From the NCBI RefSeq assembly GCF_004564135.1, contig NZ_CP038255.1, positions 94,501 through 158,500 on the forward strand: DNA of 64,000 bases, in the 5' to 3' direction. Numbering within the stretch: position 1 is the stretch's first letter; each line of letters opens with the position of its first letter. The DNA comes from Terasakiella sp. SH-1 (GTDB lineage Bacteria > Pseudomonadota > Alphaproteobacteria > Rhodospirillales > Terasakiellaceae). This document shows, piece after piece, positions 51,910 to 63,900 of this stretch. Below the pieces are notes generated by a model. The model was not told the DNA's origin. It saw nothing but the letters and a program-made list of their open reading frames with translations, and searched no databases. A program made the position numbers and the translations under genes.

Positions 51910-54900
51910 ATGTCCGTTGAATATACCGGTGGGAATGGGTCTGAAACTATTATTGGTAGTGATGAGGCAGATACGATCGAGGCCAAAGGTGGCAACGATT
52001 ATGTCTCCGGTGGCGATGGTGATGACCATATCCTTGGGGGCAGCGGCAATGACCGCCTCGATGGCAATGCCGGTGATGATGTGATCACTGGCGGTGACGG
52101 CAGTGATGTTCTTAATGGTGGTTCCGGTTCTGACACCTATGTGTGGAACAATGGCGATGACCGTGATGCCTATCGCGACAACGGCAAGGATGGTCAGGAC
52201 ACGATTGTCAGTACGTCGCAGAACTTTGATGGTCTACAGGCGAGCTTTAATGCCAAGAGCCACGGGATTGAAGCGATTGAACGCGATAATGGCGGTGATC
52301 TGACGGTTCGCGGTACGGACGGTAAGGAAAGCTGGAACTTCACTGGCGCAGATCTGCAAGACGGCAGCAAAATCAGCACCAAGGGCGGGAACGACACGGT
52401 CTATGGTTCTGCCAATTCTGAAACCATTGATGCCGGCAGCGGCAACGATTATGTCTCCGGTGGCGATGGTGATGACCATATCCTTGGGGGCAGCGGCAAT
52501 GACCGTCTGGATGGCAATGCCGGTGATGATGTGATCACTGGCGGTGACGGCAGTGATGTTCTTAATGGTGGTTCCGGTTCTGACACCTATGTGTGGAACA
52601 ATGGCGATGACCGTGATGCCTATCGCGACAACGGCAAGGATGGTCAGGACACGATTGTCAGTACGTCGCAGAACTTTGATGGTCTGCAATCCAGCTTTAA
52701 TGCCAAGAGCCACGGGATTGAAGCGATTGAACGCGACAATGGCGGTGATCTGACGGTTCGCGGTACGGACGGTAAGGAAAGCTGGAACTTCACTGGCGCA
52801 GATCTGCAAGACGGCAGCAAAATCAGCACCAAGGGCGGGAACGACACGGTCTATGGTTCGGCCAATTCTGAAACCATTGATGCCGGCAGCGGCAACGATT
52901 ATGTCTCCGGCGGTGAAGGTGATGACCATATCCTTGGGGGCAGTGGCAATGACCGCCTTGATGGTAATGCCGGTGATGATGTGATCACTGGCGGTGACGG
53001 CAGTGATGTTCTCAATGGTGGTTCCGGTTCTGACACCTATGTGTGGAACAATGGCGATGACCGTGATGCCTATCGCGACAACGGCAAGGATGGTCAGGAC
53101 ACGATTGTCAGTACGTCGCAGAACTTTGATGGTCTACAGGCGAGCTTTAATGCCAAGAGCCACGGGATTGAAGCGATTGAACGCGACAATGGCGGTGATC
53201 TGACGGTTCGCGGTACGGACGGTAAGGAAAGCTGGAACTTCACTGGCGCAGATCTGCAAGACGGCAGCAAAATCAGCACCAAGGGCGGGAACGACACGGT
53301 CTATGGTTCTGCCAATTCTGAAACCATTGATGCCGGCAGCGGCAACGATTATGTCTCCGGCGGTGAAGGTGATGACCATATCCTTGGGGGCAGTGGCAAT
53401 GACCGCCTTGATGGTAATGCCGGTGATGATGTGATCACTGGCGGTGACGGCAGTGATGTTCTCAATGGTGGTTCCGGTTCTGACACCTATGTGTGGAACA
53501 ATGGCGATGACCGTGATGCCTATCGCGACAACGGCAAGGATGGTCAGGACACGATTGTCAGTACGTCGCAGAACTTTGATGGTCTACAGGCGAGCTTTAA
53601 TGCCAAGAGCCACGGGATTGAAGCGATTGAACGCGATAATGGCGGTGATCTGACGGTTCGCGGTACGGACGGTAAGGAAAGCTGGAACTTCACTGGCGCA
53701 GATCTGCAAGACGGCAGCAAAATCAGCACCAAGGGCGGGAACGACACGGTCTATGGTTCTGCCAATTCTGAAACCATTGATGCGGGCAGCGGCAACGATT
53801 ATGTCTCCGGTGGCGATGGTGATGACCATATCCTTGGGGGCAGCGGCAATGACCGCCTCGATGGCAATGCCGGTGATGATGTGATCACTGGCGGTGACGG
53901 CAGTGATGTTCTCAATGGTGGTTCCGGTTCTGACACCTATGTGTGGAACAATGGCGATGACCGTGATGCCTATCGCGACAACGGCAAGGATGGTCAGGAC
54001 ACGATTGTCAGTACGTCGCAGAACTTTGATGGTCTACAGGCGAGCTTTAATGCCAAGAGCCACGGGATTGAAGCGATTGAACGCGATAATGGCGGTGATC
54101 TGACGGTTCGCGGTACGGACGGTAAGGAAAGCTGGAACTTCACTGGCGCAGATCTGCAAGACGGCAGCAAGATCAGCACCAAGGGCGGGAACGACACGGT
54201 CTATGGTTCTGCCAATTCTGAAACCATTGATGCAGGCAGCGGCAACGATTATGTCAAAGGCGGGGACGGCTATGACACGTTGCTTGGCGGTTCTGGCAAC
54301 GACCGTCTTTACGGTAATACGGGCAATGACTGGTTGAACGGTGGTTCTGGCAGTGATGTTGTTGATGGTGGTAGCGGCGTTGATGTGTCTGAGTTTTCAG
54401 GCAAGATTCAAAATTATGAAGTGACGAAGCTGTCTGGAGAAAAATATCGGGTTAAGAACTTACGTAATGGGGAAATCGATACTGTTGTCGGTGTGGAACG
54501 CCTTAAATTCGATGATGGATTTGTCTTCTTTCAGGAAAATCAGGAACCTGTTGCTGAATATTTTGAAACAATCATTGCTGAGGATGCACCTCTTTTAGAA
54601 AGTTCTGTCGTTGCCTCTGATCTTGACGGTGATCGCCTGGTCTTCTCTTTACTAAGTGATGTTCCTGCTGGACTCACATTTAATACGGATGGCACTTTCA
54701 GTTTCGATGCTTCTCATGCTGCTTATCAGCATTTGGCTGTGGGCGAAGAAGCAATTATTCAATTTACCTATCAGGTGGAAGATGGCTTTGGTGGAAGTGA
54801 TAGCCAGAGCGCCAGTATTATCGTGACAGGGACAAATGATGTGCCTGTGGCTGTTATGGACGAAGCTACAACAGATGAAGATACGGCCATCTTGATTGAT

Positions 54901-57900
54901 GTCTTGGCAAACGACACAGATGTTGATCAAAGCGATACGCATACCATTGAAAGTGTTGAGATCCTTTCTGGGCAAGGAAATGTTAGTATCGCTGATAATA
55001 AGCTTCGCTTTGATCCCGGTGCTGCATATCAAGAACTTGAAAGTGGGGATGTTGCTACAGTAACCCTTTCCTATACTATGCGTGATGCTCATGGCGCCCT
55101 GAGTACAGCCACGGTTGATATTAATGTTGATGGCTTGGCTGAGATGGGCCTTGGCCCCGTCATGCAGGCATCTGCTCATGAAGAGCTTGTGAACACGCGT
55201 GTGATTGATGCGCAGTCCAATCCGGATACGACGGCGTTGAAAGACGGTGGTTATGTGGTGAGCTGGACGTCGAACAATCAGGATGGGTCCGGTGCAGGGG
55301 TTTATGCCCAGCGTTTTGATAGCGATGGTCATCCGCAAGGTGTTGAGTTCCGTGCCAACAGCCGGACTTCTCATGGGCAATTCCATTCAGCGGTTGCCAG
55401 CCTTGAAGATGGCGGCTTTGTCATGACGTGGGAAAGCCAGCATCAGGACGGGTCGGATTCAGGGATTTACCATCAGCGTTTTGATGCACAGGGCAACCGG
55501 GTTGGTGCAGAAGGGCTGGTCAACAGCTATACCCCTCATAATCAGACCCGTCCGGAAATCACCGGTCTGGCCGATGGTGGGTATGTGATCACCTGGCAGT
55601 CGCAGCATCAGGATGGCTCTGGCTATGGGGCGTATGCGCAACGTTACGATGCGCAGGGCAACAAGTTTGGCAAGGAGTTCATGCTGAGTGATGTGGGCAG
55701 TGGTGATCAGGCTTACCTGGATGTTACGTCCCTTGAAGACGGTGGCTTTGTTGCAACCTGGGGCTCGCGTGGGGACATTCGAGCACAGGTGTTTGATGCC
55801 GACAGCGAACGTGTGAATGGTGGCGAGGTTCTGGTCAACCTGCAGACGCGTGACGATCAGAATGAACCGAAGATTTCTGCACTAAGTGGCGGTGGCTTTG
55901 TGGTGAGCTGGCACAGCAAAAACCATGATGGCGATGGGTATGGCGTTTATACACGTCGTTTTGATGCCAAGGGTCAGGCGATTGATACACGTGATGTGCT
56001 GGTGAACCAGTATGTTCGCTCCAATCAAATGCATAGCAGCGTGACGGGCCTGGATGACGGTGGTTATTTTGTGACCTGGTCGTCTTATGGTCAGGATGGC
56101 GACAACTGGGGTGTTTATGGGCGTCGTTATAGTGTTGACGGTCAGGCCATGGGCAATGAGTTCCGGATGAACAATTACACGGGCAGTTGGCAGATTGCCC
56201 CTGATGTGTCCAGCCTTGAAGACGGTTCTGTACTTGTAACCTGGCATTCCCATGGTCAGGACGGTTCCAACGACGGGATCTATAGCAAGATCTATCGCTT
56301 CACCGATGAAGGCATGCTGGTCGAAGGCACAAACGGCGACGACGTTCTGTCCGGTGCACGCGGTGATGACACTCTGGTCGGCGGTGCCGGTGATGATGTG
56401 GTTGAGTTCAGCGGGGCACGTGAGGATTATTCCATCGTGCAAACCAGCAACGGTCTGGTGGTCAGCGATAAGCGTCTGGTCGGTCAGGGCGATGGCCGTG
56501 ACGTGCTGCAAGAGATTGAGACCCTGCGCTTTAGCGATGGGGACTATAGTGTGGCCGATGCTCTGGGTGTGCGTGATCTCGGTGCTGTCATGCAGGCATC
56601 TGCTCATGAAGAGCTTGTGAACACGCGTGTGATTGATGCGCAGTCCAATCCGGATACAACGGCGTTGAAAGACGGTGGTTATGTGGTGAGCTGGACGTCG
56701 AACAATCAGGATGGTTCTGGTGCAGGGGTTTATGCCCAGCGTTTTGATAGCGATGGTCATCCGCAAGGTGTTGAGTTCCGTGCCAACAGCCGGACTTCTC
56801 ATGGGCAATTCCATTCAGCGGTTGCCAGCCTTGAAGATGGCGGCTTTGTCATGACGTGGGAAAGCCAGCATCAGGACGGGTCGGATTCAGGGATTTACCA
56901 TCAGCGTTTTGATGCACAGGGCAACCGGGTTGGTGCAGAAGGGCTGGTCAACAGCTATACCCCTCATAATCAGACCCGTCCGGAAATCACCGGTCTGGCC
57001 GATGGTGGGTATGTGATCACCTGGCAGTCGCAGCATCAGGATGGCTCTGGCTATGGGGCGTATGCGCAACGTTACGATGCGCAGGGCAACAAGTTTGGCA
57101 AGGAGTTCATGCTGAGTGATGTGGGCAGTGGTGATCAGGCTTACCTGGATGTTACGTCCCTTGAAGACGGTGGCTTTGTTGCAACCTGGGGCTCGCGTGG
57201 GGACATTCGAGCACAGGTGTTTGATGCCGACAGCGAACGTGTGAATGGTGGCGAGGTTCTGGTCAACCTGCAGACGCGTGACGATCAGAATGAACCGAAG
57301 ATTTCTGCACTAAGTGGCGGTGGCTTTGTGGTGAGCTGGCACAGCAAAAACCATGATGGCGATGGGTATGGCGTTTATACACGTCGTTTTGATGCCAAGG
57401 GTCAGGCGATTGATACACGTGATGTGCTGGTGAACCAGTATGTTCGCTCCAATCAAATGCATAGCAGCGTGACGGGCCTGGATGACGGTGGTTATTTTGT
57501 GACCTGGTCGTCTTATGGTCAGGATGGCGACAACTGGGGTGTTTATGGGCGTCGTTATAGTGTTGACGGTCAGGCCATGGGCAATGAGTTCCGGATGAAC
57601 AATTACACGGGCAGTTGGCAGATTGCCCCTGATGTGTCCAGCCTTGAAGACGGTTCTGTACTTGTAACCTGGCATTCCCATGGTCAGGACGGTTCCAACG
57701 ACGGGATCTATAGCAAGATCTATCGCTTCACCGATGAAGGCATGCTGGTCGAAGGCACAAACGGCGACGACGTTCTGTCCGGTGCACGCGGTGATGACAC
57801 TCTGGTCGGCGGTGCCGGTGATGATGTGGTTGAGTTCAGCGGGGCACGTGAGGATTATTCCATCGTGCAAACCAGCAACGGTCTGGTGGTCAGCGATAAG

Positions 57901-60900
57901 CGTCTGGTCGGTCAGGGCGATGGCCGTGACGTGCTGCAAGAGATTGAGACCCTGCGCTTTAGCGATGGGGACTATAGTGTGGCCGATGCTCTGGGTGTGC
58001 GTGATCTCGGTGCTGTCATGCAGGCATCTGCTCATGAAGAGCTTGTGAACACGCGTGTGATTGATGCGCAGTCCAATCCGGATACAACGGCGTTGAAAGA
58101 CGGTGGTTATGTGGTGAGCTGGACGTCGAACAATCAGGATGGTTCTGGTGCAGGGGTTTATGCCCAGCGTTTTGATAGCGATGGTCATCCGCAAGGTGTT
58201 GAGTTCCGTGCCAACAGCCGGACTTCTCATGGGCAATTCCATTCAGCGGTTGCCAGCCTTGAAGATGGCGGCTTTGTCATGACGTGGGAAAGCCAGCATC
58301 AGGACGGGTCGGATTCAGGGATTTACCATCAGCGTTTTGATGCACAGGGCAACCGGGTTGGTGCAGAAGGGCTGGTCAACAGCTATACCCCTCATAATCA
58401 GACCCGTCCGGAAATCACCGGTCTGGCCGATGGTGGGTATGTGATCACCTGGCAGTCGCAGCATCAGGATGGCTCTGGCTATGGGGCGTATGCGCAACGT
58501 TACGATGCGCAGGGCAACAAGTTTGGCAAGGAGTTCATGCTGAGTGATGTGGGCAGTGGTGATCAGGCTTACCTGGATGTTACGTCCCTTGAAGACGGTG
58601 GCTTTGTTGCAACCTGGGGCTCGCGTGGGGACATTCGAGCACAGGTGTTTGATGCCGACAGCGAACGTGTGAATGGTGGCGAGGTTCTGGTCAACCTGCA
58701 GACGCGTGACGATCAGAATGAACCGAAGATTTCTGCACTAAGTGGCGGTGGCTTTGTGGTGAGCTGGCACAGCAAAAACCATGATGGCGATGGGTATGGC
58801 GTTTATACACGTCGTTTTGATGCCAAGGGTCAGGCGATTGATACACGTGATGTGCTGGTGAACCAGTATGTTCGCTCCAATCAAATGCATAGCAGCGTGA
58901 CGGGCCTGGATGACGGTGGTTATTTTGTGACCTGGTCGTCTTATGGTCAGGATGGCGACAACTGGGGTGTTTATGGGCGTCGTTATAGTGTTGACGGTCA
59001 GGCCATGGGCAATGAGTTCCGGATGAACAATTACACGGGCAGTTGGCAGATTGCCCCTGATGTGTCCAGCCTTGAAGACGGTTCTGTACTTGTAACCTGG
59101 CATTCCCATGGTCAGGACGGTTCCAACGACGGGATCTATAGCAAGATCTATCGCTTCACCGATGAAGGCATGCTGGTCGAAGGCACAAACGGCGACGACG
59201 TTCTGTCCGGTGCACGCGGTGATGACACTCTGGTCGGCGGTGCCGGTGATGATGTGGTTGAGTTCAGCGGGGCACGTGAGGATTATTCCATCGTGCAAAC
59301 CAGCAACGGTCTGGTGGTCAGCGATAAGCGTCTGGTCGGTCAGGGCGATGGCCGTGACGTGCTGCAAGAGATTGAGACCCTGCGCTTTAGCGATGGGGAC
59401 TATAGTGTGGCCGATGCTCTGGGTGTGCGTGATCTCGGTGCTGTCATGCAGGCATCTGCTCATGAAGAGCTTGTGAACACGCGTGTGATTGATGCGCAGT
59501 CCAATCCGGATACAACGGCGTTGAAAGACGGTGGTTATGTGGTGAGCTGGACGTCGAACAATCAGGATGGTTCTGGTGCAGGGGTTTATGCCCAGCGTTT
59601 TGATAGCGATGGTCATCCGCAAGGTGTTGAGTTCCGTGCCAACAGCCGGACTTCTCATGGGCAATTCCATTCAGCGGTTGCCAGCCTTGAAGATGGCGGC
59701 TTTGTCATGACGTGGGAAAGCCAGCATCAGGACGGGTCGGATTCAGGGATTTACCATCAGCGTTTTGATGCACAGGGCAACCGGGTTGGTGCAGAAGGGC
59801 TGGTCAACAGCTATACCCCTCATAATCAGACCCGTCCGGAAATCACCGGTCTGGCCGATGGTGGGTATGTGATCACCTGGCAGTCGCAGCATCAGGATGG
59901 CTCTGGCTATGGGGCGTATGCGCAACGTTACGATGCGCAGGGCAACAAGTTTGGCAAGGAGTTCATGCTGAGTGATGTGGGCAGTGGTGATCAGGCTTAC
60001 CTGGATGTTACGTCCCTTGAAGACGGTGGCTTTGTTGCAACCTGGGGCTCGCGTGGGGACATTCGAGCACAGGTGTTTGATGCCGACAGCGAACGTGTGA
60101 ATGGTGGCGAGGTTCTGGTCAACCTGCAGACGCGTGACGATCAGAATGAACCGAAGATTTCTGCACTAAGTGGCGGTGGCTTTGTGGTGAGCTGGCACAG
60201 CAAAAACCATGATGGCGATGGGTATGGCGTTTATACACGTCGTTTTGATGCCAAGGGTCAGGCGATTGATACACGTGATGTGCTGGTGAACCAGTATGTT
60301 CGCTCCAATCAAATGCATAGCAGCGTGACGGGCCTGGATGACGGTGGTTATTTTGTGACCTGGTCGTCTTATGGTCAGGATGGCGACAACTGGGGTGTTT
60401 ATGGGCGTCGTTATAGTGTTGACGGTCAGGCCATGGGCAATGAGTTCCGGATGAACAATTACACGGGCAGTTGGCAGATTGCCCCTGATGTGTCCAGCCT
60501 TGAAGACGGTTCTGTACTTGTAACCTGGCATTCCCATGGTCAGGACGGTTCCAACGACGGGATCTATAGCAAGATCTATCGCTTCACCGATGAAGGCATG
60601 CTGGTCGAAGGCACAAACGGCGACGACGTTCTGTCCGGTGCACGCGGTGATGACACTCTGGTCGGCGGTGCCGGTGATGATGTGGTTGAGTTCAGCGGGG
60701 CACGTGAGGATTATTCCATCGTGCAAACCAGCAACGGTCTGGTGGTCAGCGATAAGCGTCTGGTCGGTCAGGGCGATGGCCGTGACGTGCTGCAAGAGAT
60801 TGAGACCCTGCGCTTTAGCGATGGGGACTATAGTGTGGCCGATGCTCTGGGTGTGCGTGATCTCGGTGCTGTCATGCAGGCATCTGCTCATGAAGAGCTT

Positions 60901-63900
60901 GTGAACACGCGTGTGATTGATGCGCAGTCCAATCCGGATACAACGGCGTTGAAAGACGGTGGTTATGTGGTGAGCTGGACGTCGAACAATCAGGATGGTT
61001 CTGGTGCAGGGGTTTATGCCCAGCGTTTTGATAGCGATGGTCATCCGCAAGGTGTTGAGTTCCGTGCCAACAGCCGGACTTCTCATGGGCAATTCCATTC
61101 AGCGGTTGCCAGCCTTGAAGATGGCGGCTTTGTCATGACGTGGGAAAGCCAGCATCAGGACGGGTCGGATTCAGGGATTTACCATCAGCGTTTTGATGCA
61201 CAGGGCAACCGGGTTGGTGCAGAAGGGCTGGTCAACAGCTATACCCCTCATAATCAGACCCGTCCGGAAATCACCGGTCTGGCCGATGGTGGGTATGTGA
61301 TCACCTGGCAGTCGCAGCATCAGGATGGCTCTGGCTATGGGGCGTATGCGCAACGTTACGATGCGCAGGGCAACAAGTTTGGCAAGGAGTTCATGCTGAG
61401 TGATGTGGGCAGTGGTGATCAGGCTTACCTGGATGTTACGTCCCTTGAAGACGGTGGCTTTGTTGCAACCTGGGGCTCGCGTGGGGACATTCGAGCACAG
61501 GTGTTTGATGCCGACAGCGAACGTGTGAATGGTGGCGAGGTTCTGGTCAACCTGCAGACGCGTGACGATCAGAATGAACCGAAGATTTCTGCACTAAGTG
61601 GCGGTGGCTTTGTGGTGAGCTGGCACAGCAAAAACCATGATGGCGATGGGTATGGCGTTTATACACGTCGTTTTGATGCCAAGGGTCAGGCGATTGATAC
61701 ACGTGATGTGCTGGTGAACCAGTATGTTCGCTCCAATCAAATGCATAGCAGCGTGACGGGCCTGGATGACGGTGGTTATTTTGTGACCTGGTCGTCTTAT
61801 GGTCAGGATGGCGACAACTGGGGTGTTTATGGGCGTCGTTATAGTGTTGACGGTCAGGCCATGGGCAATGAGTTCCGGATGAACAATTACACGGGCAGTT
61901 GGCAGATTGCCCCTGATGTGTCCAGCCTTGAAGACGGTTCTGTACTTGTAACCTGGCATTCCCATGGTCAGGACGGTTCCAACGACGGGATCTATAGCAA
62001 GATCTATCGCTTCACCGATGAAGGCATGCTGGTCGAAGGCACAAACGGCGACGACGTTCTGTCCGGTGCACGCGGTGATGACACTCTGGTCGGCGGTGCC
62101 GGTGATGATGTGGTTGAGTTCAGCGGGGCACGTGAGGATTATTCCATCGTGCAAACCAGCAACGGTCTGGTGGTCAGCGATAAGCGTCTGGTCGGTCAGG
62201 GCGATGGCCGTGACGTGCTGCAAGAGATTGAGACCCTGCGCTTTAGCGATGGGGACTATAGTGTGGCCGATGCTCTGGGTGTGCGTGATCTCGGTGCTGT
62301 CATGCAGGCATCTGCTCATGAAGAGCTTGTGAACACGCGTGTGATTGATGCGCAGTCCAATCCGGATACAACGGCGTTGAAAGACGGTGGTTATGTGGTG
62401 AGCTGGACGTCGAACAATCAGGATGGTTCTGGTGCAGGGGTTTATGCCCAGCGTTTTGATAGCGATGGTCATCCGCAAGGTGTTGAGTTCCGTGCCAACA
62501 GCCGGACTTCTCATGGGCAATTCCATTCAGCGGTTGCCAGCCTTGAAGATGGCGGCTTTGTCATGACGTGGGAAAGCCAGCATCAGGACGGGTCGGATTC
62601 AGGGATTTACCATCAGCGTTTTGATGCACAGGGCAACCGGGTTGGTGCAGAAGGGCTGGTCAACAGCTATACCCCTCATAATCAGACCCGTCCGGAAATC
62701 ACCGGTCTGGCCGATGGTGGGTATGTGATCACCTGGCAGTCGCAGCATCAGGATGGCTCTGGCTATGGGGCGTATGCGCAACGTTACGATGCGCAGGGCA
62801 ACAAGTTTGGCAAGGAGTTCATGCTGAGTGATGTGGGCAGTGGTGATCAGGCTTACCTGGATGTTACGTCCCTTGAAGACGGTGGCTTTGTTGCAACCTG
62901 GGGCTCGCGTGGGGACATTCGAGCACAGGTGTTTGATGCCGACAGCGAACGTGTGAATGGTGGCGAGGTTCTGGTCAACCTGCAGACGCGTGACGATCAG
63001 AATGAACCGAAGATTTCTGCACTAAGTGGCGGTGGCTTTGTGGTGAGCTGGCACAGCAAAAACCATGATGGCGATGGGTATGGCGTTTATACACGTCGTT
63101 TTGATGCCAAGGGTCAGGCGATTGATACACGTGATGTGCTGGTGAACCAGTATGTTCGCTCCAATCAAATGCATAGCAGCGTGACGGGCCTGGATGACGG
63201 TGGTTATTTTGTGACCTGGTCGTCTTATGGTCAGGATGGCGACAACTGGGGTGTTTATGGGCGTCGTTATAGTGTTGACGGTCAGGCCATGGGCAATGAG
63301 TTCCGGATGAACAATTACACGGGCAGTTGGCAGATTGCCCCTGATGTGTCCAGCCTTGAAGACGGTTCTGTACTTGTAACCTGGCATTCCCATGGTCAGG
63401 ACGGTTCCAACGACGGGATCTATAGCAAGATCTATCGCTTCACCGATGAAGGCATGCTGGTCGAAGGCACAAACGGCGACGACGTTCTGTCCGGTGCACG
63501 CGGTGATGACACTCTGGTCGGCGGTGCCGGTGATGACACCTACTTGTTTGAGCTTGGTGATGGAAATGATTTAATTATCAACCATAATGAAGGCGCAAGT
63601 AACGATACCCTTTTGTTTGGAGAGCAAATTGACAAAGATCAGTTGTGGTTCTCGCGTGATGGCAATGACCTGAAGGTACAAGTTATTGGGACGAAGGATA
63701 CTATCGTTGTTGATGATTGGTACGAGGATAATGGTGCCAATCAGGTTGCTGAATTTGAAACATCAACAGGTGACACGATAACGTCTACCAATGTGGAGAA
63801 CCTCGTACAGGCAATGGCTAGCTTTACTGCACCAATTGAGGGCGAAATGGAGCTGTCTCAGGATTTGCAAGGAGCACTCGATCCGGTTATTGCTGCAAAT

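Noticed and set aside
55882-63393. Series of 310-codon minus-strand frames within the RTX gene
   Set aside because: They recur with the 1428-bp repeat and are antisense shadows of the propeller units, without ribosome-binding sites.
51991-63536. CRISPR array
   Set aside because: Repeats are long, tandem, in frame and coding; there are no short repeats with unique spacers anywhere in the window.
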